Source: Gammaproteobacteria bacterium (GTDB lineage Bacteria; Pseudomonadota; Gammaproteobacteria; J113). Taken from it: a stretch of DNA of 13,842 nucleotides. Location: positions 1 through 13,842 of the forward strand of contig RFJX01000008.1 of the NCBI GenBank assembly GCA_003694425.1, read 5' to 3'. This document shows, piece by piece, positions 1 through 5,798 of the stretch (positions are counted from its first letter, which is position 1; each line of letters begins with the position of its first letter). A model generated the notes under the pieces. It was not told where the DNA came from and did no database searches. It was given only the letters and a program-made list of their open reading frames with translations. Both the position numbers and the translations under genes were made by a program.

Positions 1-94
1 CGGCTGTCGGCTGTCGGCTGTCGGCTGTCGGCTGTCGGCTGTCGGCTGTCGGCTGTCGGCTGTCGGCTGTCGGCTGTCGGCTGTCGGCTGTCGG
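1..94. repeat. Perfect heptanucleotide tandem array (CGGCTGT)n, cut by window edge
   Basis: Thirteen uninterrupted copies of CGGCTGT (1-91) are followed by a partial copy CGG (92-94). No mismatch is seen, and the array reaches the first base of the window, so the true copy number is unknown. The period of seven is not a multiple of three and no credible coding frame runs through it. It lies downstream of the leftward msbA gene, about 80 bp beyond its stop. Perfect identity between units suggests recent slippage or expansion. An assembly effect at the array edge is also possible. Confidence 0.97.
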
Positions 95-140
95 ACAGGA
101 GCGTAATCGCCTCCCCCACCGTGTCAACTATCCTTCGACC

Positions 141-171
141 CGATGGCCGATGGCCGATTGCCGATAGCCGG
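141..171. repeat. Degenerate heptamer tract (CGATGGC-like, four units)
   Basis: Four consecutive 7-bp units are visible: CGATGGC, CGATGGC, CGATTGC and CGATAGC, then a partial CGG. The unit differs from the pure array at 1-94 but keeps the period and a related CGRNNGC flavour. The tract ends three bases before the msbA stop codon (175-177 on the complementary strand), so it is the first sequence downstream of that gene. It could be an older, diverged relative of the neighbouring pure array. Confidence 0.8.
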
Positions 172-174
172 TCA

Positions 175-1914
175 TCACTCTCCCCCCTGATAGAGCCGCT
201 GATAGACCCCGCCCGCGGCCAGCAGTTCGGCATGGGTGCCCTGCTCGACGATGCGCCCGCCCTCCAGCACCACGATCCGGTCGGCCTGCTCCACGGTGCT
301 GAGGCGGTGGGCGATCACCAGGCTGGTGCGCCCCTGGCGCAGGTTCTCCAGCGCGGCCTGGATGTGGCGTTCCGATTCGCTGTCCAGAGCCGAGGTCGCC
401 TCGTCCAGGATCAGGATGGGTGCGTCCTTGAGCAGGGCGCGGGCGATGCCGATGCGCTGGCGCTGCCCCCCGGAGAGGCGGGCGCCATTCTCCCCGATCG
501 GCGTATCCAGCCCCTGCGGCAGGGCGCGGATGAACTCCATTGCGTGGGCCGCCTCGGCCGCGGCGATGATCTCTTCCTCATCGTGGTCACGCAGGCAGCC
601 GTAGGCGATATTGGCGCGGACGGTGTCGTCGAACAGCACCACCTCCTGGCTGACGTAGGCGATGTTGGCCCGCAGGGAGGCGAGGGTGACCCCGGCGATG
701 TCCACGCCGTCGATCAGGATCCGTCCCTCCTGAGGCGTATAGAGGCGGGGCAGCAGGGAGACCAGCGTGGACTTGCCGCTGCCGGAAGGCCCCACCAGGG
801 CGATGGTCGTCCCGGCCGCGATCGCCAGGTCGATCGCCTGCAACGCCGGGTGTTCCGCACCCGGGTAGGTGAAGCCGACTCCTTCATAACGTACCTCGCC
901 CCGCACCCGGCCCAGCTCGACGGAGCCGGGGTCCGGCTCCGGCGGCTGGTCGATGAGGCCGAAGATGCTCTCGCTGGCGGCCAGCCCCCGCTGCAGATTG
1001 CTGTTCAGGGCGGTGAGCCGTTTCAGCGGCGCCATGCACATCCCCATGGCGGTGACGAAGGAGACGAAGCCACCCACCGTCAGGGTGCCGGCGGCCGACT
1101 GGAGCAGGGCGACGTAGAGCACCACCGCCATGGCGAACGAGACCAGCAGCATCATCAGCGGGACGCTGACGGAGGCGGCCATCACCACCTTCATGCTGAA
1201 GCGGCGGACCCGGTTCGCCACCTCGTGGAAGCGCCTGCGTTCGTATTCCTGGCCGCCGTAGATCTTCACCACCTTGTGCCCCCGCAGCGCCTCCTCCGCC
1301 ACCCCGGTCACCTCGCCCATGCTCTGCTGCAGGAGGCGGTTCATGCGCCGCAGCCGGGCGCTGATGATCCGCACCAGCAGCGCGACCACGGGCGCCACCA
1401 GCATCACCACCAGGGCCAGACGCCAGTTGAGCCAGACCATCCAGGCGAGCAGCCCGACCACCGCCACCGAGTCCTTGACCAGGTCGGTCAGCACCTTGGT
1501 GGCGGCATCGGCCACCTGGGTTACGTCGTAGATCAGGCGTGACACCAGGCTTCCGGTCGGGGTGACGGCGAAGTAGTCCGAAGGGAGGCCCAGCATGCGC
1601 TCGAACATCTCCTCGCGCAGGTCCATGATGACCCGGTGGCCGACCCATTGCATCGCGACCGATCCCACGTAACGGGTCACCCCCCGGTAGAGATAGAGCA
1701 GGATCAGCAGCAGCGGGAAGAACCATGCCTGACCCGCGTCACGCTCGAGGAAGCTGCCGTCCAGCAACGGCTTCATCAGAGCCGGGATCACCGGCTCGCT
1801 GGCGGACAGGAGCAGCAGGCCGCCGATGCCCAGGGCGAAGGTCCTCCAGTAGGGTCTGACGTATCGCAGCAGACGCAGATAGAGTTCGCGGCTGCTGTCC
1901 GTGACGGCGCTCAT
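175..1914 (-). CDS. msbA: Lipid A export ABC transporter, permease/ATP-binding protein MsbA
   Basis: Half-transporter of 579 residues, close to the usual MsbA length, acting as an inner-membrane homodimer that flips lipid A-core from the inner to the outer leaflet. The N-terminal half (about residues 20-310) carries the hydrophobic segments of the exporter membrane domain. The C-terminal nucleotide-binding domain is complete: Walker A GPSGSGKST at 375-383, Q-loop Gln423, signature LSGGQ at 490-494, Walker B LILDEA at 501-506 with catalytic Glu505, and H-loop His536. The ATG at 1912-1914 suits the family N-terminus, though its Shine-Dalgarno is weak. A perfect TATAAT lies about 30 bp upstream. 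The usual downstream partners lpxK and kdsB are absent; heptamer repeats follow instead. Homologous multidrug or lipid exporters are the main alternative, but N-terminal and overall similarity favour MsbA. Confidence 0.92.
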   Translation of the reverse strand: MSAVTDSSRELYLRLLRYVRPYWRTFALGIGGLLLLSASEPVIPALMKPLLDGSFLERDAGQAWFFPLLLILLYLYRGVTRYVGSVAMQWVGHRVIMDLREEMFERMLGLPSDYFAVTPTGSLVSRLIYDVTQVADAATKVLTDLVKDSVAVVGLLAWMVWLNWRLALVVMLVAPVVALLVRIISARLRRMNRLLQQSMGEVTGVAEEALRGHKVVKIYGGQEYERRRFHEVANRVRRFSMKVVMAASVSVPLMMLLVSFAMAVVLYVALLQSAAGTLTVGGFVSFVTAMGMCMAPLKRLTALNSNLQRGLAASESIFGLIDQPPEPDPGSVELGRVRGEVRYEGVGFTYPGAEHPALQAIDLAIAAGTTIALVGPSGSGKSTLVSLLPRLYTPQEGRILIDGVDIAGVTLASLRANIAYVSQEVVLFDDTVRANIAYGCLRDHDEEEIIAAAEAAHAMEFIRALPQGLDTPIGENGARLSGGQRQRIGIARALLKDAPILILDEATSALDSESERHIQAALENLRQGRTSLVIAHRLSTVEQADRIVVLEGGRIVEQGTHAELLAAGGVYQRLYQGGE

Positions 1915-1944
1915 GGCGAAAGGGATTCCCGGTGCAAAGCCGGG

Positions 1945-1950
1945 ATTATA
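1945..1950 (-). promoter_or_regulatory. Candidate -10 box of msbA promoter (TATAAT)
   Basis: Read leftward, the sequence is a perfect TATAAT located 30 bp upstream of the msbA start codon. No convincing TTGACA lies 16-18 bp further upstream (the region reads GC-rich), so the -35 element is weak or activator-dependent. The predicted leader contains a short hairpin, CCCGG-N7-CCGGG (1928-1944). Confidence 0.45.
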
Positions 1951-2043
1951 GGGCAGGAGGGGAGTGACGACCCGCCCGGGGGCTCATGGCTCCATCCTGC
2001 AGCTTTCGGAACCGGACCCGATCACCGGCATCACGGATGGAAG

Positions 2044-2049
2044 TAGAAT
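2044..2049 (+). promoter_or_regulatory. Candidate -10 box of phosphoribulokinase promoter (TAGAAT)
   Basis: TAGAAT matches the sigma-70 -10 consensus at five of six positions and lies 30 bp before the prk start codon in the 165-bp divergent gap with msbA. No good -35 hexamer is visible at the proper spacing, as expected if an activator such as CbbR is needed, but I do not see a clear LysR-type operator. Confidence 0.3.
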
Positions 2050-2079
2050 GGACCGGATACGACCGACCGGGGCCCACTC

Positions 2080-2967
2080 ATGTCCGAGAAGCATCCCATC
2101 ATCGCCATCACCGGTTCCTCCGGTGCCGGCACCACCTATGCCAAGCGCGCCTTCGAGCACATCTTCAACGAGCTGGGGGTGCGCGCCGCCATCGTCGAGG
2201 GGGACAGCTTCCACCGCTACGACCGCTACCAGATGCAGAAGGCGGTGGAAGAGGCCGAGGCCGAAGGCCGGCGGCTGACCCACTTCGGGCCGGAGGGGAA
2301 CCTCTTCGACGAGCTGGAGGCGCTGTTCCGGGAATATGCCGAGAAGGGTACCGGCAGGCGCCGCTGGTACGTGCACAACGAGGAGGAGGCCGCCGTGCGC
2401 GGGGTGCCGCCCGGCCATATCACCGACTGGGAGCCGCTGGAGCCGGACACCGACCTGCTCTTCTACGAGGGGCTCCACGGGGGGGTGGTGACGGGCACCG
2501 TCAATGTGGCCCGTTACGTCGACCTGCTGATCGGCGTGGTCCCGATCATCAACCTGGAGTGGATCCAGAAGATCCATCGTGACAAGGAGATCCGCGGCTA
2601 TTCGGTCGAGGCCGCCACCCACATGATCCTCAGCCGCATGCACGACTACGTTCACTACATCACGCCCCAGTTTTCCCTCACCGACATCAACTTCCAGCGG
2701 GTCCCGACGGTGGATACCAGCAACCCCTTCGCCGCCACCGAGATCCCCTCCAACGACCAGAGCTACTACGTGGTGCGGATCAACAACCGCAAGCTGGAAG
2801 TCGACTTCCCCTACCTGCTGAGCATGCTGCACGATTCCTTCATGTCGGCCGCCGACACCATCGTGGTGCCGGGCGGCAAGCACATGCTGGCGATGGAGCT
2901 GATCCTCACCTCCATGGTCGAATCCCTGATTGCCCGGCGTGACGCGGCCAGGCTCGGGGAGGGCTGA
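2080..2967 (+). CDS. prkB: Phosphoribulokinase (Calvin cycle), proteobacterial type
   Basis: ATP-dependent kinase of 295 residues that converts ribulose 5-phosphate to ribulose 1,5-bisphosphate, the CO2 acceptor for RubisCO, in the cytoplasm. The P-loop GSSGAGTT is at 12-19. The active-site set known from the Rhodobacter enzyme is present, in places with an offset of one: Asp42, His45 and Arg49 in GDSFHRYDR, Glu130 in FYEGLHGG, and Arg167/Asp168 in IHRDKE. The length and the PSNDQSYYVVRINN region fit the octameric, allosterically regulated bacterial form rather than the plant/cyanobacterial one. No RubisCO or other cbb gene is in the window, so this is a stand-alone prk. Start: the ATG at 2080 gives the standard N-terminus; its Shine-Dalgarno is poor. 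It is followed by 253 bp of repeat-rich sequence before the ParA-like gene. Confidence 0.95.
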   Translation: MSEKHPIIAITGSSGAGTTYAKRAFEHIFNELGVRAAIVEGDSFHRYDRYQMQKAVEEAEAEGRRLTHFGPEGNLFDELEALFREYAEKGTGRRRWYVHNEEEAAVRGVPPGHITDWEPLEPDTDLLFYEGLHGGVVTGTVNVARYVDLLIGVVPIINLEWIQKIHRDKEIRGYSVEAATHMILSRMHDYVHYITPQFSLTDINFQRVPTVDTSNPFAATEIPSNDQSYYVVRINNRKLEVDFPYLLSMLHDSFMSAADTIVVPGGKHMLAMELILTSMVESLIARRDAARLGEG

Positions 2968-3017
2968 GGCCAGGCGTGGCCCCGACGCGATCCGGGTGGC
3001 ACTTAACAGTGCCCGGG

Positions 3018-3042
3018 GCGTGCCATGACTTGGTCAGAGGTT
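3018..3042 (+). repeat. 25-bp direct repeat, copy 1
   Basis: The 25 bases at 3018-3042 recur identically at 3181-3205, 163 bp away. The unit begins GCGTGCCATGAC and ends TCAGAGGTT. This copy forms the left arm of the long hairpin at 3019-3073. GCCCGGGG occurs both immediately before it (3011-3018) and immediately after it (3043-3050). Confidence 0.95.
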
Positions 3043-3073
3043 GCCCGGGGAACCTCTGACCAAGTCTGGTGCG
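3019..3073. repeat. Long inverted repeat / hairpin in prk-parA intergenic region
   Basis: Bases 3027-3042 are perfectly complementary to 3051-3066 (16 bp, loop GCCCGGGG). One bulged base (T3026) allows the stem to extend by seven more pairs (3019-3025 with 3067-3073), two of them G-T, for about 23 bp in all. No T-run follows on either strand, so it is not a canonical intrinsic terminator, although it could stop or stabilise the 3' end of the prk transcript. The left arm is copy 1 of the 25-bp repeat. The same sequence in duplex DNA would make a two-fold symmetric protein site. Confidence 0.85.
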
Positions 3074-3087
3074 ATGAGGTCGTCAGG

Positions 3088-3169
3088 CAGAATTCGACAG
3101 TTCAAGGCGCAAGTCGCACGGAATAGCCAGCTATTGCGAAGAGTTGCAACGCGGAAATGGCGGATTCTG
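3088..3169. repeat. 82-nt imperfect palindrome with central AATAGC-CA-GCTATT
   Basis: The ends pair over nine positions (CAGAATTCG at 3088-3096 with CGGATTCTG at 3161-3169, one G-T). The centre is the palindrome AATAGC-CA-GCTATT at 3122-3135. Intermediate segments such as TTCAAGGCGCAAGTC and GTTGCAACGCGGAA are partly complementary. No ORF fits. This shape, an imperfect long palindrome in an intergenic space, resembles ERIC-like dispersed repeats of Gammaproteobacteria. Whether it is multicopy cannot be seen from one window. Confidence 0.65.
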
Positions 3170-3180
3170 ACAACGAGATC

Positions 3181-3205
3181 GCGTGCCATGACTTGGTCAG
3201 AGGTT
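3181..3205 (+). repeat. 25-bp direct repeat, copy 2, overlapping the parA-like promoter
   Basis: This is identical to 3018-3042 over 25 bp. Its first nine bases GCGTGCCAT are also repeated inverted as ATGGCACGC at 3224-3232, which is the start of the ParA-like coding sequence. The copy therefore directly abuts the -10 region and start codon of that gene. Confidence 0.95.
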
Positions 3206-3211
3206 CCCTAG

Positions 3212-3217
3212 TATACT
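3212..3217 (+). promoter_or_regulatory. Candidate -10 box (TATACT) of a leaderless parA-like transcript
   Basis: TATACT matches the -10 consensus at five of six positions and ends three bases before the first of two tandem ATG codons (3221, 3224). A transcription start 6-8 bp downstream of the box falls on or beside the second ATG, and there is no Shine-Dalgarno, so a leaderless mRNA is predicted. A -35 at 17-bp spacing would be TGACTT (3189-3194), a partial match inside repeat copy 2. Confidence 0.45.
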
Positions 3218-3220
3218 GCG

Positions 3221-3880
3221 ATGATGGCACGCACGATTCTCGTTCTCAATGCCAAGGGCGGGTGCGGCAAGAGTACCCTGGCGACCAATCTGGCCGGGTA
3301 CTACGCCAACCGCGGCAAGCGGGTGGTACTGGCCGATTTCGACCCCCAGGGCTCCAGCACCGACTGGCTGGAGGCGCGGCCCGAACAGGCAGCCCCGATC
3401 CACGGCGTGGCGGCCTGGCGGGAGCCGCTGCGGCTGCCACGGGAAACGGAGATCGTCATCATGGACTCCCCCGCCGGGATCCACGGGCGGGACCTCGCCG
3501 CACTGCTGCGGCGCGCCGAGACCGTGGTGATCCCGATCCTGCCCTCGCCCATCGACATCCGCGCAGCAAGCCATTTCATCGACCACCTGAAGGAGACCCG
3601 GCGCGTGATCAACCATCAGGTCAGATTGGCCACCGTGGCCAACCGCGTGCGCGAGCACACCCTCATCGCCGCCGAGCTGGACGACTTTCTCGACCACCAG
3701 CGCCTGGCCGACAGTCGCAAGCTGCCCTTCGTGGCGGTGCTGCGGGCCAGCCAGAACTACCTGCGCGCCGCGCGGCGGGGGCTGTCGATCTTCGAGATGG
3801 CGCCGGCGGCCACCGCCATCGACCGGGAGCACTTCAGGCCGCTGCTGCGCTGGCTCGGCAGCGCGCGCAGCCGACCCTGA
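3221..3880 (+). CDS. Orphan ParA/MinD-family P-loop ATPase
   Basis: A 219-residue ParA-superfamily protein. The deviant Walker A box is NAKGGCGKST (10-19), with signature Lys12 that acts across the dimer and P-loop Lys17. The A' motif is DFDPQGSS (39-46) and the Walker B-like strand is EIVIMDSPAG (77-86). Such ATPases dimerise on ATP, bind nucleoid DNA non-specifically and position plasmids, chromosomes, chemoreceptor clusters or carboxysomes through a partner that stimulates hydrolysis. No ParB, McdB or other partner gene is visible here, so the cargo is unknown. The protein is short, lacking the N-terminal helix-turn-helix region of plasmid ParA types. ATG 3221 or 3224 could be used, and neither has a Shine-Dalgarno. 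It lies between prk and the reductase gene, 13 bp from the latter, probably co-transcribed with it. Its upstream region is a repeat island, possibly its operator. Confidence 0.85.
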   Translation: MMARTILVLNAKGGCGKSTLATNLAGYYANRGKRVVLADFDPQGSSTDWLEARPEQAAPIHGVAAWREPLRLPRETEIVIMDSPAGIHGRDLAALLRRAETVVIPILPSPIDIRAASHFIDHLKETRRVINHQVRLATVANRVREHTLIAAELDDFLDHQRLADSRKLPFVAVLRASQNYLRAARRGLSIFEMAPAATAIDREHFRPLLRWLGSARSRP

Positions 3881-3893
3881 AGGATCCTGTCCC

Positions 3894-4922
3894 ATGACAT
3901 ACCGGATCACGCTGGTCCCCGGGGACCGCCAGTTCAGCGCCGAGGAGGGGGAGACCATCCTGGATGCCGCCATCCGGGCCGGGGTGCCGATGGCCTATGG
4001 CTGCCGGAGCGGTACCTGCGGGAGCTGCAAGGCGCGCCTGCTGGAGGGAGAGGTCGACTACCCCCATGAGCCGCCGACCGCGCTCACCGAGCAGGAGCGC
4101 GGGGCGGACTACATCCTGGCCTGTCAGGCCGTGCCGCGTTCCGATCTGGTGGTCGAGGCCATCACCCCGCGTCAGCAGGTGAGGGTCTACCCGGTGCGGA
4201 TCGAGCACATGGAGCCGCTGGCCCACGACGTCATGGGGCTGTGGCTGAAACTGCCGGGTGACAAGCGGATGCAGTTTCTGGCCGGCCAGTACATCGAGTT
4301 CCTGCTCGAGGGAGGCCGGGCCCGCGCCTTCTCGCTGGCCAATCCGCCGCACGCCGACAGCCTGCTGGAGCTGCACATCCGCTACTATCCAGGCGGTTAC
4401 TTCTCGGAGAAAGTGTTCCACGAGCTGAAAGAGAAGGCGGTACTCCGGATCCGCGGGCCGCTGGGTGATTTCGTGCTGGACGAGGAATCGGACCGTCCCC
4501 GGATCCTGATCGCCGGCGGCACCGGCTTCGCTCCCGTCAAGGGCATCATCGAGCACATCCTGGCCGAGGGGCTGCACCGCCCGACCTGGCTCTACCGGGG
4601 CGTGCGGGCGAGGCGGGACCTCTATCTCCACGAGCTGGCCCTGGGGTGGGCACGGGAGCACAACTGGTTCCACTATGTCCCGGTGCTCTCGGAGCCGGCG
4701 GCGGAGGACCGGTGGGAGGGGCGCACGGGCCTGGTCCACGAGGCGGTGGTGCAGGACTTCCCGGACCCGTCCGGCCACGACATCTATGCCGCCGGCCCGC
4801 CGGTGATGGTCCACTCCGCCCGGGAGGCGCTGCTGGCACTGGGCCTGCCGGTGGAGCGGTTCCACTGTGACCCCTTCGAGTTCAGCAAGGACGCCCGCGG
4901 CAAGGTGACCGGAACGGGCTGA
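3894..4922 (+). CDS. 2Fe-2S/flavin NAD(P)H oxidoreductase, CDP-6-deoxy-glucoseen reductase-like
   Basis: A 342-residue electron-transfer flavoprotein in which a plant-type ferredoxin domain precedes a ferredoxin-NADP reductase module. The 2Fe-2S ligands are Cys37, Cys42 and Cys45 in GCRSGTCGSCKARL, plus Cys77 in LACQA. Then come the flavin-binding RAFSLANPP (about 141-149) and the nucleotide-binding GGTGFAP (about 206-212), with a C-terminal aromatic-acidic end CDPFEFS. Database names for this architecture are CDP-6-deoxy-delta-3,4-glucoseen reductase, phenol hydroxylase reductase or flavin reductase. No deoxysugar genes are nearby, so that name should not be read as function; an unknown oxygenase or reductase partner is more likely. 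AAGGA (3880-3884) sits at good spacing before ATG 3894, and the ParA-like stop is only 13 bp upstream, indicating one operon. Confidence 0.85.
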   Translation: MTYRITLVPGDRQFSAEEGETILDAAIRAGVPMAYGCRSGTCGSCKARLLEGEVDYPHEPPTALTEQERGADYILACQAVPRSDLVVEAITPRQQVRVYPVRIEHMEPLAHDVMGLWLKLPGDKRMQFLAGQYIEFLLEGGRARAFSLANPPHADSLLELHIRYYPGGYFSEKVFHELKEKAVLRIRGPLGDFVLDEESDRPRILIAGGTGFAPVKGIIEHILAEGLHRPTWLYRGVRARRDLYLHELALGWAREHNWFHYVPVLSEPAAEDRWEGRTGLVHEAVVQDFPDPSGHDIYAAGPPVMVHSAREALLALGLPVERFHCDPFEFSKDARGKVTGTG

Positions 4923-4956
4923 GCGATCCGGCGTCCGCACGCCTGTACAATTCACG

Positions 4957-4984
4957 GCAGGGCGTCACATTCCCGTGACCCTGC
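4957..4984. other. Intergenic hairpin upstream of the ankyrin gene
   Basis: In the 77-bp gap between the reductase and ankyrin genes, GCAGGG-CG-TCAC can pair with GTGACCCTGC (10 bp, a two-base bulge, loop ATTCCC). It ends 15 bp before the ankyrin start codon, just upstream of GGAG (4993-4996). A TACAAT (4946-4951) precedes it and could be a -10 box, although no -35 is evident. It could be an attenuating or stabilising structure or a symmetric protein site. Confidence 0.35.
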
Positions 4985-4999
4985 GACGGACTGGAGTAG

Positions 5000-5749
5000 A
5001 TGAAGATGAAGAGAACCCTGTGTCTCCTGTTCGCCCTCGGCTGGCTCGGCCTCTCCTGGCCGGCCCTCGCAGACCGGGCGGCCGATTTCAACCTGTTCAA
5101 CGCCGCCAAGGCGGGTGACGCGAAGAAGGTCTCCGAGCTGCTCCAGCAGGGTGCCTCGGTCAAGGCCCGCAACCGCTTTGGCAACACCGCGCTCCTGCTG
5201 GCGGCCCGCTCCGGCAATGCAGAGACGGTACGGGTGCTGATCGAGGCCGGTTCCGATGTCAATCAGCCCAATCTGAAGAACGTCACGCCGCTGGCGGCCG
5301 CCGCCTATCTGGGCGACGAGCCCACCGTCCGGCTGCTGCTCGACCACGGCGCCGACCCCTTGGTCGCCGACATCACCGGCAAGACCGCGATGGTCTATGC
5401 CGCGGCCCATGGCAGCGACCGGATCGTGCGCTGGCTGCTGGAGCAGGGCGTGGAGGTGAACCGGCGCTATCACAACGACCTCACCGCGCTGATGTGGGCG
5501 GCCGGCTTCGGCCGGACCAGTACGGTGAAGCTCCTGCTGGAGGCCGGCGCCGACCCAGACCTGCTGGACAACCGGGGCCGCTCCGCCCTGATGATGGCGG
5601 CCGAGAATGGCCACCGCGAGACGGTGGAGCTCCTGCTCGCGCACGGTGTGGATACCGCCCTGCGGGACAGGGAGGGAAAGAATGCCGCCGACCTCGCCCG
5701 GGCGGCGGGGCATGCCGAACTGGCCGCCCTGATCGAGGGGACCGGCTGA
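5000..5749 (+). CDS. Exported ankyrin-repeat protein
   Basis: A 249-residue protein with a clear Sec signal peptide (MKMKR, hydrophobic core LCLLFALGWLGLSW, predicted cleavage after PALA at 24). It is followed by about seven ankyrin repeats that fill the rest of the chain: roughly 28-58, 60-92, 93-125, 126-158, 159-191, 192-224 and a capping repeat at 225-249. Typical repeat cores are visible, such as GNTALLLAARSGN and GRSALMMAAENGH. It should be a periplasmic protein-binding scaffold. There is no catalytic domain and the partner is unknown. Periplasmic ankyrin proteins sometimes accompany catalases or redox enzymes; here the neighbour upstream is an oxidoreductase. Start: ATG 5000 with GGAG three bases upstream; the in-frame ATG two codons later is also possible and would not change the signal peptide. 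Confidence 0.88.
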   Translation: MKMKRTLCLLFALGWLGLSWPALADRAADFNLFNAAKAGDAKKVSELLQQGASVKARNRFGNTALLLAARSGNAETVRVLIEAGSDVNQPNLKNVTPLAAAAYLGDEPTVRLLLDHGADPLVADITGKTAMVYAAAHGSDRIVRWLLEQGVEVNRRYHNDLTALMWAAGFGRTSTVKLLLEAGADPDLLDNRGRSALMMAAENGHRETVELLLAHGVDTALRDREGKNAADLARAAGHAELAALIEGTG

Positions 5750-5769
5750 GCCGGGACAGTACCGAAGGC

Positions 5770-5792
5770 GGGGCCGGCACACTGCCGGCCCC
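5770..5792. terminator. Perfect hairpin between convergent genes, possible bidirectional terminator
   Basis: GGGGCCGGCA (5770-5779) and TGCCGGCCCC (5783-5792) form a perfect 10-bp, entirely GC-rich stem apart from one A-T pair, with a three-base loop CAC. It lies in the 49-bp gap between the stops of the rightward ankyrin gene (5749) and the leftward cytochrome gene (5799). There is no T-run on either side, so intrinsic termination is not assured. The position and symmetry suggest it protects the 3' ends of both transcripts. Confidence 0.6.
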
Positions 5793-5798
5793 CGGCCG

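Noticed and set aside
1..94. CRISPR array
   Set aside because: The units are 7 bp, contiguous and without spacers; this is a simple tandem repeat.
121..1542. 473-codon + strand frame overlapping the heptamer-flanked region and msbA
   Set aside because: It is a shadow of msbA with no recognisable domain. MsbA carries every ABC motif on the opposite strand.
3019..3073. Intrinsic terminator of prk
   Set aside because: The stem is strong but has no T-run on either strand, and its arm recurs at 3181, so it is better described as part of a repeat structure.
3221..3880. Naming the ATPase McdA because of the nearby Calvin-cycle gene
   Set aside because: No carboxysome shell gene, RubisCO gene or McdB is visible. 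Only the ParA superfamily can be supported.
3157..3897. + strand frame of 246 codons, longer than the ParA-like gene
   Set aside because: It is another frame through the ParA-like gene, with an Arg/Pro/Gly-rich product; the P-loop, A' and Walker B motifs lie in the 3221 frame.
3894..4922. Deoxysugar biosynthesis function implied by the usual database name
   Set aside because: No sugar nucleotide genes are nearby; only the electron-transfer architecture is supported.
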